Below, piece after piece: positions 53,107 to 63,147 of a stretch of 64,000 bases of DNA. The first letter of the stretch is position 1. Every line of letters starts with the position of its first letter. The position numbers were made by a program, and so were the translations under genes. The notes below the pieces were generated by a model, which saw only the letters and a program-made list of their open reading frames with translations, did no database searches and was not told where the DNA came from. The DNA comes from Limobrevibacterium gyesilva (GTDB lineage: Bacteria; Pseudomonadota; Alphaproteobacteria; Acetobacterales; Acetobacteraceae), in contig NZ_JAPDNT010000016.1 in assembly GCF_025989185.1 (NCBI RefSeq), forward strand, positions 1 through 64,000, read 5' to 3'.

Positions 53107-54321
53107 ATGCGTCTGCTATCGAACCTGCTCACCAAATTCGTGCAGAACGGGACCCTGCGCCTGGTCGCGGCGGACGGCGAGTCCCATCTCTTCGGCGGCA
53201 AGCGCCCGGGCCCCGTTGTCACCATCCGCCTGCACGATCCCGCCTTGCACCGGAAGCTGTTCCTCAATCCCGAACTGCATGCCGGCGAGGCCTACATGAA
53301 CGGCACGCTCACCTTCGAAGACGGCTCGAATGTCGGCGACTTCATGTATCTTTTCTCGCTGAACCGCGCCGGCCTGGGCGGCCACGCCTCGCAGAAGCTT
53401 CTGCGCAGCGTCTGGCGCGGGTTGAAGCGCTGGCACCAGGCCAACCCCATCGGCGTTGCCGCCGCCAACGCCCGGCACCATTACGACATCTCGACCGATC
53501 TCTACCGCCTGTTCCTCGACGACGGGCTGAACTATTCCTGCGCCTTCTTCAGCGACCCCGAGCACGACACGCTCGAAGACGCCCAGCGCAACAAGCTGGC
53601 CCGCATCACGGCGAAGTTGCGCCTGCAGCCGGGCATGACGGTCGCCGAGATCGGCTCCGGCTGGGGCTCGCTCGCCATCCACATCGCCGCCAGCACCGGG
53701 GTGCACGTCGTCGCCATCAACGTCTCGCCGGAACAGATCGGCATCGCCCGGGAACGTGCGGCCGAGGCCGGCGTCGCCGACCGCGTCGAATTCCGCGAAC
53801 TCGACTACCGCGCGCTCGAAGGCCGCTTCGACCGGGTCGTCTCGGTGGGCATGATGGAGCATGTCGGCATCGGCAATTTCGACGCCTATTTCAGCAAGAT
53901 CCGCGATCTGCTCACCGACGACGGCTACGCCTTCGTCCACTGCATCGGGCGCATGCTGCCGCCGGGCACCACCGGCCCGTTCATCCGCAAATACATCTTC
54001 CCCGGCGCCTACGTGCCCTCGCTGTCAGAGGTCTTCGCCTCGACCGAGCGCACCGCGTTGTGGGTTGCCGACATGGAAGTGCTGCGTCTGCACTACTATC
54101 ATACGCTACGCCACTGGCGCGCCCGTTTCGCCGCCCATCGCGACCGCGCGGCCGCGTTGTACGACGAGCGTTTCTGCCGCATGTGGGAATACTATCTCGC
54201 GGCGGTCGAAGTCGGCTTTCTCAACGGCTCGAACATGGTCTTCCAGCTTCTGCTCTCGACCCGGCGCGACGCGGTGCCGATCGTGCGCGACTTCATGCTC
54301 GCCGACGCCCACGCCCGATGA
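53107..54321 (+). CDS. cfa: Cyclopropane-fatty-acyl-phospholipid synthase
   Basis: This 404-residue enzyme adds a methylene group across the double bond of membrane phospholipid acyl chains using S-adenosylmethionine. The N-terminal half recognises lipid (FLNPELHAGEAYMNGTL); the methyltransferase domain has VAEIGSGWGSLAIHIA, VVSVGMMEHVGIGNF and the catalytic YIFPGAYVPSLSE region. It is preceded by 238 bases with no recognised signal, and a perfect hairpin follows its stop. Confidence 0.94.
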   Translation: MRLLSNLLTKFVQNGTLRLVAADGESHLFGGKRPGPVVTIRLHDPALHRKLFLNPELHAGEAYMNGTLTFEDGSNVGDFMYLFSLNRAGLGGHASQKLLRSVWRGLKRWHQANPIGVAAANARHHYDISTDLYRLFLDDGLNYSCAFFSDPEHDTLEDAQRNKLARITAKLRLQPGMTVAEIGSGWGSLAIHIAASTGVHVVAINVSPEQIGIARERAAEAGVADRVEFRELDYRALEGRFDRVVSVGMMEHVGIGNFDAYFSKIRDLLTDDGYAFVHCIGRMLPPGTTGPFIRKYIFPGAYVPSLSEVFASTERTALWVADMEVLRLHYYHTLRHWRARFAAHRDRAAALYDERFCRMWEYYLAAVEVGFLNGSNMVFQLLLSTRRDAVPIVRDFMLADAHAR

Positions 54322-54327
54322 TGCAGG

Positions 54328-54364
54328 CGGCCCTTGACGATGCAAGAGTCATCGTCAAGGGCCG
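54328..54364. terminator. Perfect bidirectional hairpin between cfa and groEL
   Basis: Arms CGGCCCTTGACGATG (54328-54342) and CATCGTCAAGGGCCG (54350-54364) are perfect 15-base reverse complements around CAAGAGT. It lies between the ends of two convergent genes, cfa stopping at 54321 and groEL at 54370, so it should end both transcripts. A T run is not present. Confidence 0.8.
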
Positions 54365-54369
54365 TGGCG

Positions 54370-56383
<2,014 letters not shown>

Positions 56384-56713
56384 ATGTCCATGTTCAAGCC
56401 GGAATACGGCCGCAAGCACGTCTGCGTCTCCTGTGCCGCGCGCTTCTACGATCTGATGCGCGCCCCCGCGGTCTGTCCGAAATGCAGCACCGTGCAGCCG
56501 CCGCCCCAGTCACGCGGCCTGGCGGCGCCCCGCGGCGGCCTGCGCGGCCGCCCCATGGTGCCGCGCGGCATGCCGGTCGTCGGCCCGCCTGCCGCCGCCG
56601 AGGGCCCGCCCGACGACGAGGATGCGGAAGACGAAGAGGACGAGGACGACGAAGACGCCGCCGAAGACGATGCCGGCGACGTGATCGACGACCCGGACGC
56701 CCTCAAGGCCTGA
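56384..56713 (+). CDS. Small zinc-ribbon protein (TIGR02300-like)
   Basis: This 109-residue protein has a short zinc-ribbon head, KHVCVSCAARFYDL followed by VCPKC, with two CxxC pairs (the FYDL hallmark of the TIGR02300 family), then a Pro/Arg-rich linker and a long acidic tail of Asp and Glu (DDEDAEDEEDEDDEDAAEDD). Family function is not known. ATG 56384 or 56390 fits; upstream in-frame sequence is foreign to the family. It is divergent from groEL across about 370 bases of AT-richer DNA that carries the CIRCE element. Confidence 0.82.
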   Translation: MSMFKPEYGRKHVCVSCAARFYDLMRAPAVCPKCSTVQPPPQSRGLAAPRGGLRGRPMVPRGMPVVGPPAAAEGPPDDEDAEDEEDEDDEDAAEDDAGDVIDDPDALKA

Positions 56714-56781
56714 ACGCCGCCCGCTTGGCTTCGCGCCGCATCCGAGTCAGCATGCCTCGCAACAAGCGGGGGATGATGGCA

Positions 56782-57981
56782 ATGGCACGACGCGGCCTGA
56801 AGTTCGGCATTTTTCTGGCACCGTTCCACCGCGTCGGCGACAACCCGACGCTGGCGCTGGCGCGCGACCTCGAAATGATCGAGTGGCTCGACTATCTCGG
56901 CTACGACGAAGCCTGGATCGGCGAGCATCACTCCGCCGGGTGGGAGATCATCGCCTCTCCCGAACTGATGATCGCCGCCGCCGCCGAGCGCACGAAGCAC
57001 ATCATGCTCGGCTCCGGCGTCACCAGCCTGCCGTACCACCACCCGTTCCTGGTCGCCCAGCGCTGGGTCCAGCTCGACCACATGACCCGCGGCCGCGCCA
57101 TGCTCGGCTGTGGCCCCGGCGCCCTGGTGTCGGACGCCTACATGCTCGGCATCGAGCCCGCCACCCAGCGCCGCCGCATGGACGAGGCGCTGGACGCCAT
57201 CATGGCCCTGCTGCGCTGCGAAGAGCCGGTCACCATGAAGACCGAGTGGTTCGAGATGCACGAGGCCCGCCTGCACCTGCGTCCCTACAGCGATCCGCGC
57301 TTTCCCATCGCCTGCGCCAGCACGCTCACCCCCTCGGGCGTGGTCTCCGCCGGCAAGCACGGCCTCGGCGTGCTCTCCCTCGGCGCCGGCGGCCCCGGCG
57401 GCGTGGAGGCGCTGTCCAAGCAGTGGGAGATCGCCGAGGAGACCGCCGCCAGGCACGGCAAGACCATGGACCGCCGCGACTGGCGCATCGTCACCAACAT
57501 CCATGTCGCCGAGGATGACGAGCAGGCCCTGCGCGAGGTGCAGCACGGCGAACGCCTGGAGACCGTCACCTATTTCGAGGATACGCTGAGCCGCCCGCCC
57601 GGCCGCTCCGAGGACCCGCTGCGCGACGGCGTCAAGGCCGGCACCACCCTGGTCGGCTCGCCCGACACCGTGGCGAAGGGCATCGAGCGCCTGCTCGGCT
57701 ACAGCAACGGCGGCTTCGGCGGCCTGCTGTTCCGCGCCCATGACTGGGCCAACCGCGAGCAGACCTGGCGCAGCTACGAGCTGTTCGCCCGCTACGTCGC
57801 CCCCCGCTTTCAGCAGTCGCTCGACACCATCGTGGGCTCGCAGGAATGGGCCAGGTCCAACCGCAAGACGATCTTCGGCCCGAACGTGGAGGCGCTGCGC
57901 CGCGCATTCACCGATGCCGGCAAGGAGGTGCCGGACCAGTACCATGTCCGCGTCTCCGGCGCCCGCGACGTGGTGCCCTGA
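56782..57981 (+). CDS. Luciferase-like (LLM class) flavin-dependent monooxygenase
   Basis: This 399-residue protein has the bacterial-luciferase TIM barrel: LKFGIFLAPFHRVGDN, EWLDYLGYDEAWIGEHHS, IMLGSGVTSLPYHHPF and CGPGALVSDAYMLGI. It oxidises a substrate with reduced FMN (or F420) and oxygen. GCGGGGG at 56766-56772 supports ATG 56782; ATG 56752 and 56773 are alternatives. No flavin reductase gene is next to it, and the substrate is unknown. Confidence 0.9.
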   Translation: MARRGLKFGIFLAPFHRVGDNPTLALARDLEMIEWLDYLGYDEAWIGEHHSAGWEIIASPELMIAAAAERTKHIMLGSGVTSLPYHHPFLVAQRWVQLDHMTRGRAMLGCGPGALVSDAYMLGIEPATQRRRMDEALDAIMALLRCEEPVTMKTEWFEMHEARLHLRPYSDPRFPIACASTLTPSGVVSAGKHGLGVLSLGAGGPGGVEALSKQWEIAEETAARHGKTMDRRDWRIVTNIHVAEDDEQALREVQHGERLETVTYFEDTLSRPPGRSEDPLRDGVKAGTTLVGSPDTVAKGIERLLGYSNGGFGGLLFRAHDWANREQTWRSYELFARYVAPRFQQSLDTIVGSQEWARSNRKTIFGPNVEALRRAFTDAGKEVPDQYHVRVSGARDVVP

Positions 57982-58001
57982 GCACCCACCCGATCCTCGC
58001 C

Positions 58002-59153
58002 ATGGCCGATGCCGACGCGGACGACCCCGAGCGCACGCATGTCCGGCGTCCCAACGCACTTTTCCCCCCGGCCGAGTGCGCCGACGAGGTCGTCCACCTG
58101 CTGCGCCCGCATCCGTCCGGGTCCGCTCCGCCGGTCCGCCTCGGCTCGGGCACGCTCACCGTCGGCCGCGCCGACAGCAACGGCCTCGTGCTGTCCGGCA
58201 GCGACATCTCCCGCCGGCATTGCCAGTTCGACCTGGTGGGCATCGAGATCCTTGCCGGCGGCGAGGTGCTGCTCACCGACCTCAACTCCACCAACGGCAC
58301 CTTCATCGACGGCACCCGCATCAACGCCGCCGCCGTGCTCACCCCCGGTGCGCGCATCACCATCGGGTCGCACAACCTGCTCTACGAGCGCCGGGGTCGC
58401 CGCGAGCTGGAGGAGGCCGAGGCGATCGAGCGCGAGCTGCAGCGCGCCAACCAACATGCCCTCGCCATTCTCCCTTTGCCGCTGCGTGAGGGGCCGGTGC
58501 GGGCCGAGTGGTACTACCTCCCCAGCGCCGCCCTCGGCGGCGACGCCTTCGGCTACCGCCATCTCGGCGGCGGCGTCCATGCCGGCTACATCATCGACGT
58601 TGCCGGCCACGGCGTGGACATCGCGATGCACGCGGTCTCCATCGCCAACCTGCTGCGCCACGATGGCATGCTCGGCGTCGACCTGGGCGACCCCGCCGCG
58701 GTGATGACGCGCCTCAACGCTAGCTTCCCGGTGGAGACCCATGGCGGGCTGTTCTTCACCGCCTGGTACTGGGTCTACGACAGCGCCACACGGCTGCTGA
58801 CATACTGCTCGGCCGGCCACCACCCGGCCTATCTGATGCCGGCGGATCGCGGCGACGGCGTGCCGCTCTGGGCCCGCAACCCCGCCATCGGCTTTGCCGA
58901 CGGCATCGCCTTCCGGGCCGAACGCATGACCGTCTCGCCCGGCAGCACGCTCTATTTGTTCAGCGACGGTGTGTTCGAGATCGAGGACCATTCCGGCCAG
59001 CGCTGGGGCCTCGACGACTTCCTGGCCGAACTCCGCCAGCCGCCCATCCCCGGCACCACCGAGCCGCAGCGCCTCTACGACACCGTCCGCGACGCCGCCC
59101 GTCCGGGCCCACTGAAGGACGACTTCTCCCTCGTGGTGCTTGCCTTTCCCTGA
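58002..59153 (+). CDS. FHA domain-SpoIIE (PP2C-type) serine phosphatase
   Basis: This 383-residue protein has an N-terminal FHA domain (about 40-128: VGRADSNGLVLSGSDISRRHC, TDLNSTNGTFIDG) and a C-terminal SpoIIE/RsbU phosphatase domain (about 160-380: ALGGDAFGYRHL, GYIIDVAGHGVDIAM, YLFSDGVFEIED, KDDFSLVVL) with the acidic metal-binding residues. An FHA head would tether it to phosphothreonine proteins. No kinase or anti-sigma gene is nearby. It starts 20 bases after the monooxygenase stop. Confidence 0.92.
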   Translation: MADADADDPERTHVRRPNALFPPAECADEVVHLLRPHPSGSAPPVRLGSGTLTVGRADSNGLVLSGSDISRRHCQFDLVGIEILAGGEVLLTDLNSTNGTFIDGTRINAAAVLTPGARITIGSHNLLYERRGRRELEEAEAIERELQRANQHALAILPLPLREGPVRAEWYYLPSAALGGDAFGYRHLGGGVHAGYIIDVAGHGVDIAMHAVSIANLLRHDGMLGVDLGDPAAVMTRLNASFPVETHGGLFFTAWYWVYDSATRLLTYCSAGHHPAYLMPADRGDGVPLWARNPAIGFADGIAFRAERMTVSPGSTLYLFSDGVFEIEDHSGQRWGLDDFLAELRQPPIPGTTEPQRLYDTVRDAARPGPLKDDFSLVVLAFP

Positions 59154-59282
59154 CACCGCCGCGGCGGTAGCATCCGTCCCGGGCTGGCATGGCGATGGAG
59201 ACGCATCCGCTGGCCAGGGCCTGCGAACGCCCCGCAAGGCTCCGCTATGCCGGGACCGCCGCAACCGGAGAGATCCGCGCCG

Positions 59283-60752
59283 ATGCAAGATGTCGCCGAG
59301 TTCGTGCTGTCCCCCGAGCAGGCGGTGGACCGCCTCGAAGCCCTGCATGACGCCGCCTGTGCGGCGCTGCGGCGCGCCCTCGCGCGCTTCGTCGAAACGG
59401 GCGTGCCGCCGGACGCCGCCGAGCGCGCCGCCTTCCGCTACCCCGAACTGCGGGTGCGGTGGGAGCCGCGCGGCGCCGTGCCCTTCACCCGCCGCGCATG
59501 GGCGCGCTTCCCGGCGCCCGGCATCTACGCGACCACGGTCACCCAGCCCGGCGATTTCCGCCTCTACCTCCTGGACCAGCTGCGCCCGCTGGCCGAGGAG
59601 TTCGGGGCCGTCATCTCGGTCGGCCCGAGCGAGCAGGAAATCCCATACCCCTACGTGATGGAGGGCGGCGACGAGCTGAAGCTCGGCGAGGTGTCCGCCG
59701 CCGAACTCGCCCGCCACTTCCCGACGCCGATGCTCTCCGCCGTGGGCGACGAGGTCGCCGATGGCGCCTGGGAGTTCGGCGAGGGCAGGCCGCGGCCGCT
59801 CGCGCTGTTCGACGCCGTCCGCGTGGACTACTCGCTGAAGCGCCTGCAGCACTACATGGGCACCGATTGGCGCGCGGTGCAGCCGTGGATCCTGCTCACC
59901 AACTACCAGCGCTACGTGGAGCAGTTCGTGCGCTGGAGCCTGGCCGAGCTGGCGACCCCCGGCGGCCAGTACGACCGCCTCGTGCTTCCGGGCGGCGCGC
60001 TCGTGCGCCGCGGTGACGCAACAGCGGCGGCCGAGGCCACCGTCGCCGCAGCACCCTGGAGCCGCTTCCAGATGCCTGCCTACCACCTGCTGCGGGCGGA
60101 CGGCTCCGCCGGCGTGAGCATCGTGAACATCGGGGTCGGCCCGTCGAACGCGAAGAACGTCACCGACCACCTGGCGGTGCTGCGCCCGCATTGCTGGCTG
60201 ATGATCGGCCACTGCGGCGGGTTGCGGCAGTCGCAGCAGATCGGCGACTACGTGCTCGCCCACGGCTACCTGCGGCGGGACCAGATCCTCGACGAACTGG
60301 TCCCGCCCGAGGTGCCGGTGCCCGCGCTGGCCGAGGTGCAGGTGGCCCTGCAGGAAGCCGCGGCGCGGGTGACCGGCGACCGCGGCGAGGCGCTGAAGCG
60401 CCGCCTGCGCACCGGCACCGTCGTCACCTACGACGACCGCAACTGGGAACTGCGCTGGTCGCAGGAGCGGCGGCGCATCAACATCGCCCGCGCCGTCGCG
60501 GTGGACATGGAAAGCGGCACGCTGGCCGCCCAGGGCTATCGGCTGCGCGTGCCCTACGGCACGCTGCTCTGCGTCTCCGACAAGCCGCTGCACGGCGAAA
60601 TCAAGCTGCCCGGCGCCGCCAGCGCCTTCTACCAGCGCGCCGTCGGCGAACACCTGTCCATCGGCATCGCCGCCATCGACCTGCTGCGCGGCGACCTCGC
60701 GGCACTCCATTCCCGCAAGCTCAGGAGCTTCGACGAGCCCCCGTTCCGCTGA
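59283..60752 (+). CDS. amn: AMP nucleosidase
   Basis: This 489-residue enzyme splits AMP into adenine and ribose 5-phosphate, setting purine pool size. The N-terminal domain (about 1-180) and the C-terminal nucleoside-phosphorylase-like domain are both present, with IGHCGGLRQSQQIGDYVLAHGY and the late VAVDMESGTLAAQGYRL motif. GGAGAG precedes ATG 59283. It stands alone. Confidence 0.93.
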   Translation: MQDVAEFVLSPEQAVDRLEALHDAACAALRRALARFVETGVPPDAAERAAFRYPELRVRWEPRGAVPFTRRAWARFPAPGIYATTVTQPGDFRLYLLDQLRPLAEEFGAVISVGPSEQEIPYPYVMEGGDELKLGEVSAAELARHFPTPMLSAVGDEVADGAWEFGEGRPRPLALFDAVRVDYSLKRLQHYMGTDWRAVQPWILLTNYQRYVEQFVRWSLAELATPGGQYDRLVLPGGALVRRGDATAAAEATVAAAPWSRFQMPAYHLLRADGSAGVSIVNIGVGPSNAKNVTDHLAVLRPHCWLMIGHCGGLRQSQQIGDYVLAHGYLRRDQILDELVPPEVPVPALAEVQVALQEAAARVTGDRGEALKRRLRTGTVVTYDDRNWELRWSQERRRINIARAVAVDMESGTLAAQGYRLRVPYGTLLCVSDKPLHGEIKLPGAASAFYQRAVGEHLSIGIAAIDLLRGDLAALHSRKLRSFDEPPFR

Positions 60753-60872
60753 CGCGCGCCGATGCGACGGCTGTCCCGCAATACGCTGCGCCAACGGAAC
60801 TTTTGCGGATACGTCGCCTGACCGTATTATACCGGCCGCGGTCTTATGCCCGGATCAGATAGGAGGCGATGC

Positions 60873-63125
60873 TTGTACCTGCGCCATATCGTGCCGAAAC
60901 CGTTGCGAAAGGCGCTGCGCCCGGTGCGCCGGATGCTGCTGCCGCCGCGGCCGACCGTGCTCGGCTACCTGCGCGAATGCAGCACGAGCCACGTCGCCGG
61001 CTGGATTCAGAACCATGATGATCCGGGCCAGCGCGTGGCGTTCGAGGTCGTGTGCACGCTGCCAGGGGCAACGCGGGTGCTGGCAACCGGCGTTGCCGAC
61101 CTGTTCGACCCCGTGTTGTCCGCGCAGGGCGTGGGCGACGCCCATTATGGGTTCCGGGTCACCTTTCCCACACCCGTCAGCGAGTCGGAGCGCGACCGCA
61201 TCGAGGTCCGCCCGATCGCCACACGCAAGCCCATCCAGCACGAGCCGCCCACACTTCTCGGCTATCTGAGGGAACGCAGCACGACCCACGTGGCCGGCTG
61301 GATCCAGAACCAGTACGACCCGAGCCAACGCGTGGCGTTCGAGGTCGTGTGCACGTTGCGCGGGGCGCAGCGGGTGCTGGCAACCGGGGTTGCCGACCTG
61401 TTCGACCCGGTGTTGTCCGCACAGGAAGTGGGCGACGCGCTCTACGGATTCCGGGTCGCCTTTCCCACACCCGTCAGCGAGGCGGAGCGCGACCACCTCG
61501 AGGTCCGGCCGATCGCCACCGGCAAGCCCATCCAGCGCGCGCCCTCGCCGATTCTCGGCTACCTGCAGGAGTGCAGCACCAGCCACGTGGCCGGCTGGAT
61601 TCACAACCACGACGATCCGGGCCAGCGTGTGGCATTCCAGGTGGTGTGCGCGCAGCCCGGAGCCGAGCGGGTGCTGGCAACGGGCGTTGCCGACCAGCTC
61701 GACTCCGTGTTGTCCAGGCAAGGAGTCGGCGACGGACGCTACGGCTTTCGCGTCGCCTTTCCGGCGCCGGTCAGCGAGCCGGAGCGGGACCACATCGAGG
61801 TCCGGCCGATCGCGGCCGGCAAGCCCATCCAGCGCGCGCCTTCGGCCATTCTCGGCTATATCCGGGAACGCAGCACGCGCCATGTCGCCGGCTGGATCCA
61901 GAACGCCGCGACCCCGACGCGGCGGGTCGCGTTCGAGGTGGTGTGCACGCTGCCCGGATCCGAGCGCGTACTGGCAACCGGTGTCGCCGATCAGTTCGAC
62001 CGCGTGCTGTCCGCACTCGGGTTCGGCGACGCGCTCTACGGCTTCCGGGTCATCTATCCCGAGCCCGTCAGCGGGTTGGAGCGCGACCACGTGGAGGTCC
62101 GTCCGGTCGCCACCGGCACGCCGATCCCACTCGATCAGGCGCTGCGGGCGACCTGGCAGCCGATCCGCTACATCGCCATGGACATCGTCGACAACTGCAA
62201 CCTGCGCTGCCCGTTCTGCCTGTTCGACCATGCCCCGGTGCACCGGACCAACGTGATGGACGACGCGGTGTTCGAATCCGCGCTGCGCCTGCTCCCGTTC
62301 GTCGGCCCCGAAGGTTTCTGGATGTCCTGCCTGCACGAGCCGACGATGCACCCGAGGATCACCGAGTTCATCAACCGCATCCCCCGCGAGCACCGGCACG
62401 TGATGTCCTACACCACGAACCTCGCGAAGCGGATGCCCGACAGCTATTTCGCGACGCTGGCGAACAGTGGCCTCGACAACCTGAACGTCTCGATCGAATC
62501 GCGCGATCCCGCCATCTACGAGCGCATGCGCAAAGGTGCGCGCCACCGCATCTTCATGGAGAACTGGGACAAGCTGCTGGCCGCCTTCGCCACCGGCTCG
62601 GCGCCGCCGCCGCTGCGCTACATCGCCATGGCCTACAAGTCGAACCTGCGCGAAATCCCCTCGCTCATCGAATATCTCCGCAACGAGCGCCGGGCCTGGA
62701 AGATCGAGATCAGGGACACCTATAACGTGCCCCATATCGAGCAGGAATTCCGTGACGCCGAATTCCTCGATCGTGCAGACTGGCTATGGCTGCAAGCCGC
62801 ACTCGCCCGTTACGCGCCGCACGAGGTATCGCTGGTCCTGCCGCCCGATTTCGCGGCGGTCGCCCCGGCACCGGATGCCGCCGCTCCCGCGGCACCGCCG
62901 CGGCCGGACTCCGGTAGCGCCGAGGCGAGGCAGTCCGCCATGGCCGCCGAGGCGCCCGGCCTGCTTGAGGCGCGGATGTTCCACGACGGCTCCATGATCG
63001 TGTACACGTCGCCGCTCGGGAACTACCCCAATTACGGCACCGAACTGGTCCGCACCAACATCCGCGATATCGCCGATCCCGGCGCCTTCCTGATGTCGCT
63101 GCTGGAGGGCCAGCGCAGCCACTGA
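60873..63125 (+). CDS. Radical SAM protein with four tandem 99-residue repeats
   Basis: This 750-residue protein has a basic start, then four repeats of exactly 99 residues (GY at 31, 130, 229 and 328; core HVAGWI, RVAFEVV, RVLATGVAD, YGFRV, EVRPIA). A radical SAM domain follows (about 432-650) with CNLRCPFC (Cys442, 446, 449). The C-terminus (700-750) has MIVYTSPLGNY, a SPASM-like spot without cysteines. The repeats recall short domains (GWAWDP-type) beside glycan-modifying enzymes. TTG 60873 with AGGAGG at 60861-60866 is chosen over ATG 60846, which has no site. Substrate unknown; neighbours (amn, lpxB) do not help. Confidence 0.85.
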   Translation: MYLRHIVPKPLRKALRPVRRMLLPPRPTVLGYLRECSTSHVAGWIQNHDDPGQRVAFEVVCTLPGATRVLATGVADLFDPVLSAQGVGDAHYGFRVTFPTPVSESERDRIEVRPIATRKPIQHEPPTLLGYLRERSTTHVAGWIQNQYDPSQRVAFEVVCTLRGAQRVLATGVADLFDPVLSAQEVGDALYGFRVAFPTPVSEAERDHLEVRPIATGKPIQRAPSPILGYLQECSTSHVAGWIHNHDDPGQRVAFQVVCAQPGAERVLATGVADQLDSVLSRQGVGDGRYGFRVAFPAPVSEPERDHIEVRPIAAGKPIQRAPSAILGYIRERSTRHVAGWIQNAATPTRRVAFEVVCTLPGSERVLATGVADQFDRVLSALGFGDALYGFRVIYPEPVSGLERDHVEVRPVATGTPIPLDQALRATWQPIRYIAMDIVDNCNLRCPFCLFDHAPVHRTNVMDDAVFESALRLLPFVGPEGFWMSCLHEPTMHPRITEFINRIPREHRHVMSYTTNLAKRMPDSYFATLANSGLDNLNVSIESRDPAIYERMRKGARHRIFMENWDKLLAAFATGSAPPPLRYIAMAYKSNLREIPSLIEYLRNERRAWKIEIRDTYNVPHIEQEFRDAEFLDRADWLWLQAALARYAPHEVSLVLPPDFAAVAPAPDAAAPAAPPRPDSGSAEARQSAMAAEAPGLLEARMFHDGSMIVYTSPLGNYPNYGTELVRTNIRDIADPGAFLMSLLEGQRSH
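60963..62132 (+). repeat. Four tandem 297-base repeats inside the radical SAM gene
   Basis: Repeat units start at 60963, 61260, 61557 and 61854. The period is exactly 297 bases (99 codons), with no indels. Long stretches such as GCGTTCGAGGTCGTGTGCAC recur nearly unchanged in the first and second units. Units 1 to 3 are closer to each other than to unit 4. Confidence 0.95.
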
Positions 63126-63147
63126 CCGCGCTGGACAGCGTCGCGCC

